Shown here: positions 49,579 to 62,370 of the stretch, one piece after another
Numbering within the stretch: the stretch's first letter is position 1
Layout of the letters: each line of letters starts with the position of its first letter
From: Beroe forskalii
Lineage: Eukaryota > Ctenophora > Nuda > Beroida > Beroidae
Length of the DNA stretch: 64,000 nucleotides
NCBI GenBank assembly: GCA_011033025.1
Contig: WFMF01000142.1
Location: 248,001-312,000, forward strand
Direction: 5' to 3'
The notes under the pieces: model-generated
Database searches by the model: none
The model's input: the letters and a program-made list of their open reading frames with translations, nothing else
Told to the model about the DNA's origin: nothing
Position numbers and translations under genes: made by a program

Positions 49579-50469
49579 ACACACGTAATCTCGTACTAGG
49601 TACTAGGACTTGCTTCAAGTTGGAACTCATAATGTAATAGTTACACGAACACTCACTTTCACACTCAAATCACAATCACAGTGTGTACACGCAGTTCATT
49701 GTCTTGTTTCCATTATTGTTAGGCGGGAAACTCAAACAAAAACTCGCTCGAACTAACCCGGAGACACGGCATATTATGTGCGTCTACTACGCACGGAGTG
49801 CTGCTGAATGGTGGAGTCATTGCGCAACGCGCACTTGCTCATAATATGATGTGCTATGCATAAGCATAATATGTTATAAATTCTCCATTGTGAATCATAA
49901 TCATGACGCCAGTGTTCACTCTCTAACTTTCATTTTTAGTACGTACTGAAATGGAGCTACTACTGTCATTATAAATTTTAGACAATCAACAATCCATTTT
50001 ACCGGAATGATTGCTCAGTCAAATTTTCATCCTAAGAATCATCGACATTTCTGATTGTCCAACTTTATCGAATTCAACCGACCACCATATGGAATTTTAT
50101 TTACCATCGGCACACGGTATAAGTATTGTGCTTGTGTCACTGTCATAAGACATCATTGTCCCTTAAGGACTGCTTAGAGCATCTAACTATTCTTGTTAAA
50201 ATGCAGCTAATTATAACTTAATATACGAGTACTATATTTAATACAGCACGCCGTACCAAGAGAGGTGTGTCACTCTCTGGCACACTCTGTATAATGTCAA
50301 GTTAATTACTTCTTGTGGACCTTTAATAACTTACCAGATTCTCCTCAGATAGAGAGAACATACTACCCTGCTTAGGACGCACATATTAGACCATTTCTTA
50401 AGAGCATATTACCCTCTCATTATGTGGTATTATTCGCGTGAATAAGGAATGTAGCTACCTGGCGTACAT

Positions 50470-50950
50470 AGTTGCGGAAGCAACGCATTGTTACGGAAGC
50501 AACGCATTGTTACGGAAGCAACGTATTGTTACGGAAGCAACGCATTGTTACGGAAGCAACGCATTGTTACGGAAGCAACGTATAGTTACGGAAGCAACGC
50601 ATTGTTACGGAAGCAACGCATTGTTACGGATGCAACGCATTGTTACGGAAGCAACGTATTGTTACGGAAGCAACGCATAGTTACGGAAGCAACGCATAGT
50701 TACAGAAGCAACGCATTGTTAGGGAAGCAACGCATAGTTACGGAAGCAACGCATAGTTACGGAAGCAACGCATTGTTACGGAAGCAGCGCATCGTTACGG
50801 AAGCAACGCATTGTTAGGGAAGCAACGCATAGTTACGGGAGCAACGCATTGTTACGGAAGCAACGCATAGTTACGGAAGCAACGCATAGTTACGGGAGCA
50901 ACGCATTGTTACGGAAGCAACGCATAGTTACGGAAGCAACGCATAGTTAC
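50470..50950. repeat. 19-bp minisatellite, copy 2 (about 25 units)
   Basis: GTTACGGAAGCAACGCATT units; the 19-base spacing was checked at 50491 and 50510. All plus-strand frames stay open (RKQRIVTEATHCYGSNALL), giving false ORFs. Confidence 0.95.
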
Positions 50951-51384
50951 GAAATACCTCGGTAGTCGATACGCAAAGTTACGTAACTAGGTTGCCGTAT
51001 TAGGGTTGTCCTGAAACTGACACCATTACAAGAATTTACAAGAATTTTACATTATGATCACATATTTTCAAGGAATTCACTTAGTAACACCAAATCGTCT
51101 GTTTTGTGCCCAATTCTCACTGCCCTAGATTTAACTGTCAAATCTCGGCACCCCCTGACATCCAACTTGTCATAGCGACTAATTTCAACAACCCTGAGTA
51201 GTGTACCAGGTATGTTAGAGGAGCAACATGACTGATGACGTAGAAAGAGTTCTGCCTCCTCTGACAATTTGTATAGTGTAAGTGTAGAATAATGCACTGT
51301 TACCTACTGTGCAGAGTGTGTCATTAAGACCAGGTGGGACCAGGGAGGGACGCAGTAAGATGCAATGTATTTGTCGCTAGAGAA

Positions 51385-52395
51385 GTGCACGCCCATACAC
51401 GTCATCATGTCTCTTAATTTCATGACAATATAATGATGCCAGTTTTGAGCGCCAATCTCCGCGTGCCACTTGTAAATGCGTGTCCGTATGTTTGTTGTGT
51501 GAGACGACCTTTAAGTTTGTGTCAGGGGCGTTGCCAGAATTTTGAAAAGAAGGTGGCAGTGACCATTAACACCGGTTGATTTTTTTCAATTTTGCTTTGC
51601 TCAAAGTGGGAGGCAGTCGTCTGTGTCGCCTTCCCCCTGGCTACTCCCCTCATGTGTTTGTATGTTTGTATGTAGTACGTTTCAGTGTATTGTATAGTGT
51701 GTATGTTGGTTTTTGGGAATGTACAAATGATAACTTTGTCATGACTGGAATGTTATTAATTCAGTAATACCATGTCCTTTGAACTATCTTATGTCATATG
51801 TTTTTAACGAAAGCCCCAGGACTTTGCCTTTCATTTTGACGATTTCAGCATAGCTACTAAGATAAGAAGTTAGAACGAAAATAATATTATGACTAACATA
51901 TTCACCAAAAAATGCATAAAATCATAAGTAATATGTGATCTGTTGTTTTTAATATTATTGCCGTCATCACGGTGAATAAGAACGAAGTAAGTACAGTCAC
52001 CACCTTCTTCAGACTAACCTACGCCGTAAGCAGTAGCTGAGCTACTCTAACATCATCCTTTATTTTCAAAACCCTGGTCTCAAGCCTTGCGTATATATAA
52101 CGTATTTGTGACTCAATATATTATATGCTATTCCTACCTAGTGCCCTGAACCTATTTCTGTTGTATGCCGTAATGAGATGCAGCAACGTGGACTAAAATC
52201 ATGCCTTTTCGAGGGAGGACGTGACCTCATGTTGCTCTGTTTTGTTGAAATGCATTGGAATTATATGATTTAATCAATCCATGAGCTGCTTTGTTGGTCT
52301 AGTTATACATTGGTTGAAGTAATTACCTTGAATTGATCAATGATCAATACTATTGTGTTGATTATAACGTGTTGTTGTACATAATTAATCAGATA
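51385..52395. repeat. block right flank, first copy
   Basis: About 1 kb almost identical to 57336-58365. It carries the short hAT-like element at 51522-51648 and no gene. Confidence 0.9.
51522..51648. mobile_element. short hAT-like MITE
   Basis: Ends CAGGGGCGTTGCCAG and CTGGCTACTCCCCT are inverted relatives of the 20037-20924 element, and the inner GTGTCGCCTTCCCCCTGG also matches it. GTTTGTGT precedes the element; in the duplicate at 57480 the right flank is GTTTGTTT, a 7-of-8 match for a target duplication. Confidence 0.7.
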
Positions 52396-53154
52396 TGGGA
52401 AAAAGTTCATTACCAAACTTTCATCAATTCAGATTGGGAACCACGGCCACCCCTTTCAAAAGTTTTTTCAAAATTACCCAGAAAATTTTTTTGTGGTTTT
52501 TGTTTCAATTGTGCTAAATTGATTTAAAATATGCTAATGATGTTTTTAATGCCTTTTTTAAAAAAATCCCTTTTTGGGAATGAGTTTTTGACCATTTTTT
52601 GAAAAGTGTTAAAAAGTTACCCCATTCGCTAAAAATTTTTTTTCCAGAAAAATTTTGCATGAGGTCCTCTAGATTATGATTTCAGCCAAGGTAAACTTTC
52701 AACATGTATTACTTAATTAAAAAAAAATAAAGCCCTTATTGATGTCTGGGAAAATTTGAGGTGGATAACCTTTTAAAAATAAAACCCATGGATAAAAAGA
52801 AATTGCCTGCATGAAAATATCAAACAAAACTCAAACAAAGTCTCAAACAAAAAAAATTCCTGATGCAAGATTCTGATAATCGGGCAAAGTTTAGGATATT
52901 TGACACAGTAGGCAATATTCAAATCTGAACGTATAGCCGAAAATATCGATTTCCTTTTTCCCAAAATTTTTCGAACAACAATAAAAAAACCAAAATGACT
53001 TCTATATGTGGCAAATTGTTCAAAAAACCTGTTTGTTGGTAGGAGATAAGGGAAGTGATATGAACAAATCAATTGATTTATTTGTGTTAAAATTACCAGA
53101 AAATTCAAAGTTCCCCCGTGTTAAAAGACCCATGTTCAAAGTTCCCCCGCCACC

Positions 53155-53345
53155 CTAAGACACTGTATTTATCTACACAAGACACTCTTCCCCCCAACAT
53201 GCTCTTATACACTTACTAAGACACTGTACTTTCTACACTAAGACTATTTCACCCCAACATGCTCTCTTCACTCCCTTACTAAGACACTGTACTTCATGCA
53301 CATAAGACACATTCCCCCCCAACATCCCTCTCAGCTTCACTACAA
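53155..53345. repeat. 69-bp satellite, degraded copy 3
   Basis: Three ragged units corresponding to 46973-47190. Confidence 0.8.
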
Positions 53346-55552
53346 GAACTTCTTCATACAATAAGGGGGAAGGACGGGAAAAAATCCTTTTATATGATTA
53401 GAGGTGGGCTAATCTTTAAAGTGACACCATAAAATTTAATTATTTGGTTGCAATCAAATTATTAAAAACAGAATTGTGTAGGGGAAGATTATTTAATAAA
53501 GGTTAAAAACGCTCCCCAAAAAAGTAGAAAGCTTGGTTTTTTTAAATTTTTACGTTATTAAAAAGTAAAAAACCTAAAATATAAATCTTTCCGATTTTTG
53601 TAAGGTTTTTATTTGAGGTTGAAAAGTTAAATAAAATTCGCTGTAGTAAAAATTTTTAAAAACCATTGTTAAATCACTGAAATAAAGAAATAGCGACGTT
53701 ACGCTTTGCATTGTTAGAACCCCTCCCATTATAGAGGCTTTAATTGTTTTCGAAGTTCCCCTTAAAGGTTTTATAACTGGAGGAGTTTAAAGAAGAAACC
53801 GATTTTTTTCCCCTTTTCTGGGTTTTTAAAAATTTCCCCAAACCGTTAATCATCCTCATGTTTTAGAAAACCATGTACGACAGTTCCACCCAGCCTGGTA
53901 GTTCCAATTCAGCTTCTGAAGGTCGTGCAAAAGCCCCATGACGTTGATAAACCAGAACCTTGTCAGAACTCCCCCAAACACCCTTGATACACGTAAACCC
54001 TTTCCCCGGATTACGGCCCCGTTACATAATCGGAGAGCAGTGACTGAGCGACAGCCATGAACGTAGAACGGAAAAGGGAACGCAGAGTGAAGGGGGCTCG
54101 GCCCCAACTCTGACATAGCACGCCCCTTTTGACAATATCCGTTCAGGCAACCCCATCTGACATAGTACACCCCTCCTTCCACCCCCCCTCTAAGAGCCCC
54201 TGAAAGCAGGGATCTCCCCCCCGGTTATACCCCGTACACGTTCATTGTATTTGTAATCCCGTCAAAGCACAATTGGGGGTCTGGCCCGGCTGCAAGTCAA
54301 ATAGTTGTCGGGGTTTGAAGATACATATTCTCCATTCTGACAGATGTCTTGTTTTAAAGTTTTGATCACGATCAGAACCAAATTGTGTGGTCTGTATAGA
54401 ACTGATCGACAGATGTCTTGGGGAAAGAAATGTTCTTCAAAAAGAGCTGTAATTACTGTTGAGCGGTTGTAAACTTGCTGTAAGTCAAAACTTAGATCCG
54501 TCCCCCCGGGGGGGTTTCCCGGGCTAAATTTTCAAAAATAGGTAGGCGTGAGTGCTGCAATCAGTGTCTATTGTATCCGTATTAACTTATTAACTCATTT
54601 GCCTACTTTCCGTAGGTTGATGTTTTTGAGGTTTGTAAGTGTTGTGCGTTTGTATGTGTTCATTGTTTGTTGTCATATACTGAAACAGTGCACTTGTCCC
54701 AGGCACATAGTAGAGTGTTAAGGTCTGTGTTTCACTTCTCCCTGACAAAGAAATTTCCGTGGCACAATGAATGTTTTGGTTCGTGGTGACGTCATTATCA
54801 TGGTTTAGAATGGGGAGTTGGACATTCAGCTGCCTGATACGTTATTCGCGGATACGTAATAACGGGTTTGACGTACCGTATGTTGTCGGGGGTTGAATGG
54901 GCGCCAATGGACGCTGTAACACTGGTTACACCCAAAGGACACTGTAACACTGGATTTTGTATGACTTAATGTTAATACACCAATGTAACTAATGTGGCGC
55001 TATGAATGTTATAAAACTATTACCTCTCCTTACATAGTACTGATGAAGTTAGTTCTACTTTTATCATTACTAAACTCTCATATGATATATAATAACCAGG
55101 GGTTAAACCCACATACAGTATATGCATATCCCTCCAATTCTCATGCACATCTTGTGTATCATAATGTTTGATCGATGCACTATCTGACCACCTTGTGTGT
55201 TCATTGTACACACCTATTAATTTCACACAGTGTGCTAACCAATAACCACCATCATCACATAACCCCACACACAGACTTCACTCACATCTGGGACCATGGC
55301 TTTTTGTAACTATTGTTACTCCTCCTCTCTCTCTCTCTCTAACATCCACAACCCGGCATATTCTACCTTAATTAATTACAGGTGTGCGTGAGCCGAGGTA
55401 GAGAGAGAAAAGGGGGTTGTGAAAGGGTTTTATAACCCCTCATTGTGTCTACATTATATTATTGTGTTTTAGAATATATCCCTCCTCCTTCTCCTCCTCT
55501 CTAAACAATGAACAGCACAAAAACATGCAACAAATAGTACACTCACGTACAT

Positions 55553-55583
<31 letters not shown>

Positions 55584-56436
55584 ACACGTAATCTCGTACT
55601 AGGTACTAGGACTTGCTTCAAGTTGGAACTCATAATGTAATATAATGTAATAGTCACAGGAACACTAAGTTTCACACTCAAATCACAATCACAGTGTGTA
55701 CACACAGTTCATTGTCTTGTTTCCATTATTGTTAGGCAGGAAACTCAAACAAAACTCGCTCAATTTATCGGAACACGGCATTTTATGTGCGTCTACTACG
55801 CACGTGCTTGCTGAATGGCGGCCTCATTTGCGCAACGCGCACTCGCTCATAATATGATGTGCTCTGCATAAGCATAATATGTTATCAATTCTCCATTGTG
55901 AATCATAATCATGACGCCATGTTCCCCTCTCAAACTTTTCATTTGGTACGTACTGAAATGGAGCTACTACTCGTACCAAATTTAGACAATCAACAATCCA
56001 TTTACCGAATGATTGCTCAGTCAAATTTTCATCCTAAGAATCATCGACATTTCTGATTGTCCAACAATCAATTCAACCGACCACCATATGGATTTTGATT
56101 ACCATTTGGTATAAGTATTCATCTTGTGTCATCATACGACATTTCTGGCGACTGCTTTAACATCTAACTATTCTTGTTAAAATGCAGCTAATTATAACTT
56201 AATATACAGTACCTATATTTAATACAGCACGCATTACCAAGAGAGGTGTGTCACTCTCTGCACACTCTGTATAATGTCAAGTTAATTACTTCTTGTGGAC
56301 CTTTAATAATTACCAGATTCTCCTCAGATAGAGAGAACATACTACCCTGCTTAGGACGCACATATTAGACCATTAAGTATATTACCCTCTCATTATGAGG
56401 TATTATTCGTGAATAAGGAATGCCGCTACCTGGCCA

Positions 56437-56922
56437 AGTTGCGAAAGCAACGCATTGTTACGAAGCAACGCATTGTTACGGAAGCAACGTATTGTTACAG
56501 GAAGCAACGCATTGTTGAAGCAACGCATTTTACGGGAAGCAACATTATGAATTACGGAAGCACGCATTGTTACGGAAGCAACGCATTGTTACGGAACAAC
56601 TACATTGTTACGGAAGCAACGTATTGTTACGGAAGCAACGCATAGTTACGGAAGCAACGCATAGTTACAGAAGCAACGCATTGTTAGGGAAGCAACGCAT
56701 AGTTACGGGAAGCAACGCATAGTTACGGAAGCAACGCATTGTTACGGAAGCAGCGCATCGTTGCGGAAGCAACGCATTGTTAAGGAAGCAACGCATAGTT
56801 ACGGGAGCAACGCATTGTTACGGAAGCAACGCATAGTTACGGAAGCAACGCATAGTTACGGGAGCAACGCATTGTTACGGAAGCAACGCATAGTTACGGA
56901 AGCAACGCATAGTTACGAAAAT
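56437..56922. repeat. 19-bp minisatellite, copy 3 (about 25 units)
   Basis: Counterpart of 50470-50950, with several one-base losses in the left half. Confidence 0.93.
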
Positions 56923-57335
56923 ACCTCGGTAGTCGATACGCTAACTGGTTGCCGTATTAGGTTGTCTTGACACCATTACAAGAATTTACAAAAATTTTAC
57001 ATTATGATCACATATTTTCAAGGAATTCACTTAGTAACACCAAATCGTCTGTTTTGTGCCCAATTCTCACTGCCCTAGATTTAACTGTCAAATCTCTCGG
57101 CACCTCCCTGACATCCAACTTGTCATAGCGACTAATTTCAACAACCCTGAGTAGTGTACCAGGTATGTAAGAGGAGCTACATGACTGATGACGTAGAAAG
57201 AGTTCTGCTTCCTCTTACAATTTGTATAGTGTAAGTGTAGAATAATGCACTGTTACCTACAGTGCAGAGTGTCTCATTAAGACCAGGTGGGGCCTGGTAG
57301 GGACGCAGTAAGATGCAATGTATTTGTCGCTAGAG

Positions 57336-58365
57336 AAGTGCACGCCCATACACGTCATCTAGTCACTCAATTTCATGTCAATATAATGATGCCTGTTTCG
57401 AGCGCCAATCTCCGCCTGATACTTGTAAATTATGCGTGTCCGTTTGTTTGTTGTGTGAGACGACCTTTAAGTTTGTGTCAGGGGCGTTGCCAGAATTTTG
57501 AAAAGCAGGTGGCAGTGACCATTAACACCGGTTGATTTTTTTAAATTTTGCTTTGCTCAAAATGGGAGGCAGTCGTCTGTGTCGCCTTCCCCCTGGCTAC
57601 TCCCCTCGTTTGTTTGTATGTTTGTATGTAGTACGTTTCAGTGTATTGTGTATAGTGTGCGGGGTATGTTGGTTTTTGGGGATGTGTACAAATGATAACT
57701 TTGTCATGACTGGAATGTTATTAATTCAGTAATACCATGTCCTTTGGAACTATCTTATGTCATAAGCTTTTTAACGAAAGCTCCAGGACTTTTGCCTTTC
57801 ATTTGACGATTTCAGCATAGCTACTAAGATAAGAAGTTAGAACGAAAATAATATTATGACTAACATATTCACCAAAAATGCATAAAATCATAAGTAATAT
57901 GTGATCTGTTGTTTTTAATAATATTATTGCCGTCATCACGGTGAATAAGAACGAAGTAAGTACAGTCACCACCTTCTTCAGACTAACGCCTACGTAAGCA
58001 GTAGCTGAGCTACTCTAACATCATCCTTTATTTTCAAAACCCTGGTCTCAAGCCTTGCGTATATATAACGTATTTGTGACTCAATATATTATATGCTATT
58101 CCTACCTAGTGCCCTGAACCTATTTCTGTTGTATGCCGTACGAGATGCGGCAACGTGGACTAAAATCATGCCTTTTCGAGGGAGGACGTGAACCTCATGT
58201 TGCTCTGTTTGTTGAAATGCATTGGAATTATATGATTTAATCAATCCATGAGCTGCTTTGTTGGTCTAGTTATACATTGGTTGAAGTAATTACCTTGAAT
58301 TGATCAATGATCAATACTATTGTGTTGATTATAACGTGTTGTTGTATTGGTTAATTAATCAGATA
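57336..58365. repeat. block right flank, second copy
   Basis: Nearly identical to 51385-52395; similarity ends at AATTAATCAGATAT, which marks the duplication junction. Contains the second short hAT-like MITE at 57480-57606. Confidence 0.9.
57480..57606. mobile_element. short hAT-like MITE (duplicate of 51522-51648)
   Basis: Same inverted ends; the right flank GTTTGTTT matches left flank GTTTGTGT at 7 of 8 bases. Confidence 0.7.
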
Positions 58366-58736
58366 TCATCTTGTGATCAATGATCATATTATGGCGTGAG
58401 GTTTGTTAAGATTTTATCATCTGTTGATCTGGGTGAAATGTCATGTTTTCAGCATTGTTTCCGGCTTTCCTGGTGCTATTTTGACAGTTTGTGGGATTCC
58501 GATCTGTTGATCGCTCACATGCATCCTCGTGTCTGACAAATCTCTGCTATATCATATCATAATACTATCATTGTCATAAATTTGTTAAGTCGCGTTAAGT
58601 CGTACATTCTGTTATATAAAGTGGGCAGTGAGCACTGTCTTCTGCCTGGTACAAACTTAACATCTTAATACCCAGCGCTTTCATATTTCATACAATTGCG
58701 AGTTACTCGCATTACCTTACAAGACAAAATAACATG

Positions 58737-59190
58737 GGACAATAATTCCGGGGATCGAAATTTTGGGGGTTCGAAAATATGGGGATTTTAATAAAAAATC
58801 CCCAAATTTCGTACTCCAAATTAAATTTAAGGGGATTTTCGCCTTTTTTTCAAATTCGAAAAAATAGGGTTACTTTTGGGAATAAATCAGAACTTTAGAA
58901 AGGCCAATATCACTGATGTGATCGATGCAGTAGAATTTCCAGTACAAGATTCCTTCACGAGTCGAGTGTAGAAGGTTTTATTTGGAATTACTGCATTTTA
59001 GATAATTTGAACCCTTCTGCACTGATATTTTTATTGAAATTTGTCTGGGAATTCCATATTTTATGCACTGTTTGTCAAAAGACGAACCCGCAATTAACTA
59101 ATTTGGGGGAAATAATTTTGGGGATCGAAATTTTGGGGGTACGAAAATATGGGGATTTTTTTGAAAAATCCCCAAATTTCGTACCTTTTA
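58737..59190. repeat. repeated hairpin module, two direct copies
   Basis: GGGGATCGAAATTTTGGGGG and the following hairpin (ATGGGGATTTT / AAAATCCCCAAAT) occur at 58750-58815 and again at 59119-59186. The second forms the longer stem, with GGTACGAAAAT pairing imperfectly with ATTTCGTACC. The 300 bases between show no gene. It is probably a small element or two nested copies. The minus-strand frame 59075-59392 is partly made of this module. Confidence 0.7.
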
Positions 59191-59780
59191 AATATGTCTC
59201 GTAAGGTATATAGAATCTATTTACGGGAGTTGAATTAATGTATGAAAGCTGAAGAATGCCAAGGACTGAAAAGGCACAGAATATAAGGTTTGCTGGCGCT
59301 GGCATGAATGGCATCACACAATGATTACATGTTGTAGGGGAGTCTCCGCAAGCCAGGAGTGTAGTATAATAGTTGGAATATATAAATGTCACTCTAGACT
59401 CTATAATTTAGAGGAATCCATTTACTATGCAGCACTCTCCTTCTCTTTATATATAGATCCGTGGAACATATAATTGAGTAGAAGTCACGTGACGTTACCC
59501 GCCCTATCACTTTTACAACTCCTTATCTCATGTTACAGAATCCATCACCAGGCACGATAAAAAAGAGTGAGCTGCACGGAAGAAGGGCGATAAAGATGCA
59601 TACTGCACACATAATATAATGTGTGTGTATGTGTGTGTGTGCTTTCATTATTGCTGACAAGTCAACGGTAAAAGGACATATATCCGCTATAATGAGTTGT
59701 TGACATGATTCGTTTGACGGTGCTGAGCGCTCAAACATGTTCAGTATAATAGTGCTCATAAACTCTCATACTGTACAGTT
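59191..59780. other. gene-free stretch
   Basis: No recognisable gene; short GT-rich tract at about 59621-59641. Confidence 0.45.
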
Positions 59781-59782
59781 TA

Positions 59783-60026
59783 TACATACATACATACATA
59801 CATACATACATACATACATACATACATACATACATACATACATACATACATACATACATACATACATACATACATACATACATACATTCATACATACATA
59901 CATACATACATACATACATACATACATACATACATACATACATACATACATACATACATACATACATACATACATACATACATACATACATACATACATA
60001 CATACATACATACATACATACATACA
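59783..60026. repeat. (TACA)n microsatellite, about 61 units
   Basis: Perfect tetranucleotide array of about 244 bases with a single A-to-T interruption near 59887. Frames of HTYI or CMYV repeats on both strands are artefacts. Confidence 0.98.
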
Positions 60027-60102
60027 GTATTACAATAGTCACATTATGCAAAAAATAATATTTATGATAAAGATTCGCTTCCGGGGCCAACATTTCTAAT
60101 TA

Positions 60103-60255
60103 AGCCACGTAGCTAGGATTTTTTGCCAGGGGATGTTTTGCCAAAAGGGATGTATAAGGGATGCTGAGCAACGCATTTCGACCAATAATCACTGAGGATG
60201 CTAGTTTCACCTAGGATGCAGATCATCCCCTTCATCATCACTGGCTATGCGGCTG
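60103..60255. mobile_element. decayed hAT-like MITE remnant
   Basis: AGCCACGTAGCTAGGATTTT at the left and CACTGGCTATGCGGCT at the right are diverged inverted repeats of the GTAGC-AGG type seen at 20037. The interior has repeated GGATGC/GGGATG words. No clear target duplication. Confidence 0.35.
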
Positions 60256-60732
60256 TAGCCTGAAATTCTATAGTTGAACTCATTTCAGAACTGCCATCTT
60301 GACTCTTGATCACATACATCTTACTTAAGAGCTTAAAAATTTGAAATCCTACCCTTATCCTGCCATTAACTGTTGTAACTTTTATCTTCAAGTTCCAATA
60401 AAACTGAACGCAATATGAATTATGAAAAACTACAACATTTCAACACCTAACTTGTTCCAGATTCAGTTGGTTTGTCAGACGTAAATGTTGTTGTTCAAAA
60501 CCCCATGGAATCATTGGCTTATCAATGATGCCCTAAAATGTAAGATGCCGCGATATAGAATTCGATAATGGTTAAATCATAGATTATCTCACAATTGACT
60601 CCAAGTCATAGCTCAGCGACATAGGATGTGCCAATTCGCGCGCGCGTCAAAACGGTCTTCCGAGAGCAAAATTTGCAGTATCTGGAATTTGCAAAAAATG
60701 TAAGGATGTGAGTATTTAGCTTAATGTAATTA

Positions 60733-60746
60733 AGCCGCGCGCGGCT
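60733..60746. repeat. GC palindrome AGCCGCGCGCGGCT
   Basis: Perfect 14-bp palindrome in AT-rich sequence; a related 8-bp stem (GCGCGGCT / AGCCGCGC with a 9-base loop) is at about 61412-61436. Confidence 0.85.
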
Positions 60747-60979
60747 CAGGCTCCAGGGCATTGCAGCTATTGTTTATCAAGCTTTTGTTCATGTACAAGC
60801 ACTGGCAGGTCACTGACTGCCTGTGCAGAACCGATTGTCTAATTCTCCATAGCCACAGGTTTGCTAATTTCAAGGCACACAACAATACGATTGCATAGAG
60901 GAAAGATTTAAAATTTTGAACTTCAGGACGGAAATTAAAACAGCAATCGGATATTCTGCCTCAATGTGTGCATAATATT

Positions 60980-61034
60980 GGCCAAAATTGTCACATACCA
61001 TATTCACTGAATATGGTATGTGACAATTTTGGCC
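60980..61034. repeat. perfect inverted repeat, 27-bp arms, 1-base loop
   Basis: 60980-61006 and 61008-61034 are exact inverse copies beginning GGCCAAAATTGTCACATACC. Cruciform or hairpin potential; no element ends recognised around it. Confidence 0.95.
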
Positions 61035-61039
61035 CGAAA

Positions 61040-62165
61040 CGCATTCCACGTATAACCAAGAAGTATCTCAAGTGACGACAAATGACTATTTAGATTGTAA
61101 ATTCTTCTATCAATCTATCGGCTACACATTTAAAGAAGGTAATTAACTAATTAAGTTGCGCCCATTCTGTAGGCCTTGTACACTGTACAGATTGATTAAA
61201 ATCTTATACCTGACAAACAGTGCCGGCTTGATGTTCATTTACTGCCGGAAGTCATGCATGAATTTTGATGGTCCGCACTCCAAGATTGTCTTATGATTGA
61301 TGAATAAATTGACCCGGTTTATTTCCATGTGCTGAAGGAAATATTCACAGGGAAGTTGTTGGAAATTGACCTGTGAAAAAGTATGAAATTGAATCGATCG
61401 TGCATGTCGTATGCGCGGCTTGGAAAATGAGCCGCGCAACTACACACAGTGTGAGAGGTGATTTGGTTTGTCATAGTTTTGTCATCGCGCGTTACGTAAA
61501 CAGCTATTTTGTTCAAACCTTCCCGCAAAAAACGTTGAAGTGGCAATTTATTTCTCATTAACCGCTATTCCGACGTATTTTCTAGGAAATTTTCCCTCAT
61601 CAAAAACAGAACTGATTTCGAATACACGTCATGAAATTCCAATTTACATTCTTTTTAAAGATCTTCACTTTTTCCGCAATGAAGCAAATAAATGACTAAA
61701 ATAAATAGTTAGGTACATTATACATAATATATTGAATATTGACAATGTGTTTACAGTGAATATTTACATATTTTTTGTCCTCGCTTAAAAATGTGGTTAA
61801 AAAATTAATGTTATCGTTGTGGACGTCTGATCATTAAAAAGGTTAAAAAGTATCATCCGGAAAGGTGTTCAATATGATCAACTAATTATTATGTAGTGTC
61901 GTTATAGAGAGATACGTCAGTGTTCTTTCTAAGCAAAGGAAATTTATTTACAAAGAAAGCTATCTAATGTAAAACACAGCACAAATACTGAATATACTCC
62001 ACATGATTTTTTTCTTTGTGGAGAAAATACTGAATGCAGTCATCAGGGGGTCAACAAAATTAATGAACTACTCGATAACTTGTTTTTATGATAAAGAAAA
62101 TTTTAGCTTGTAAATTGCTGCTGGATTTACAATTTTAATGATTGGATACTTGCATAGACGACATC
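61040..62165. other. AT-rich stretch left of the minus-strand exons
   Basis: No gene recognised. Short frames at 61239-61561 on both strands lack family signal. It would be intron or 3' region of the minus-strand gene. Confidence 0.35.
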
Positions 62166-62169
62166 GTAC

Positions 62170-62370
62170 CTCTCTGAAGCGATGGCCAGACACCGTGCAA
62201 GTTGCTGAGAGAAGGTTATCCTGTCTGCGGTTGTTTTGAAGAGTCTGAGGAAGGCTCCGAACAGTCTGCCTCCACACTGCTCCTGTAGGACACTGTGACT
62301 CGAGTACAGGTCCAGGATTTGTAGCGAGGTTGTGACGGAGTCACTGGAGTCAGTTGTTTCTTCTAATTTA
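62170..62370 (-). CDS. internal exon b of an unidentified minus-strand gene
   Basis: 201 bases, bounded on the minus strand by a pyrimidine-rich CTTCTCCAG acceptor (62371 side) and an AG|GTACG donor (62169 side). One base completes the split codon AG|T (Ser) from exon a. The frame then reads KLEETTDSSDSVTTSLQILD and on through LYSSHS...LFGAFLRLFKTTADRITFSQQLARCLAIASE with no stop, ending in phase 2. The sequence is leucine-rich and helix-prone. I do not recognise the family; an alpha-solenoid (HEAT/ARM-like) protein is one guess. Later exons were not found. Confidence 0.6.

Larger units (their letters stand above)
39945..51384. repeat. tandem block, copy 2 (11.4 kb, enlarged by insertions)
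   Basis: Collinear with copy 1 but enlarged by two Helitron-like elements (40819-42117), a satellite expansion (42655-47190) and a TA-flanked element (45858-46972). The rest aligns closely, for example the 36100-39400 and 47200-50450 interiors. No convincing gene in either interior. Confidence 0.9.
52396..57335. repeat. tandem block, copy 3 (partial; error-like divergence)
   Basis: Collinear with 46143-51384, starting inside the TA-flanked element. From 52396 to about 55000 it differs by very many 1-3 base deletions and homopolymer changes. After about 57000 it is nearly identical to its partner. This looks like poorly corrected sequence. Frames inside (52773, 53856, 55020) are shadows of the repeat. 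Confidence 0.88.

Noticed and set aside
50470..50950. Possible CRISPR array
   Set aside because: The 19-bp units are directly contiguous with no unique spacers, and the genome is animal-like.
59731..60099. 120-codon frames on both strands across the TACA tract
   Set aside because: Tetranucleotide repeat translation only.
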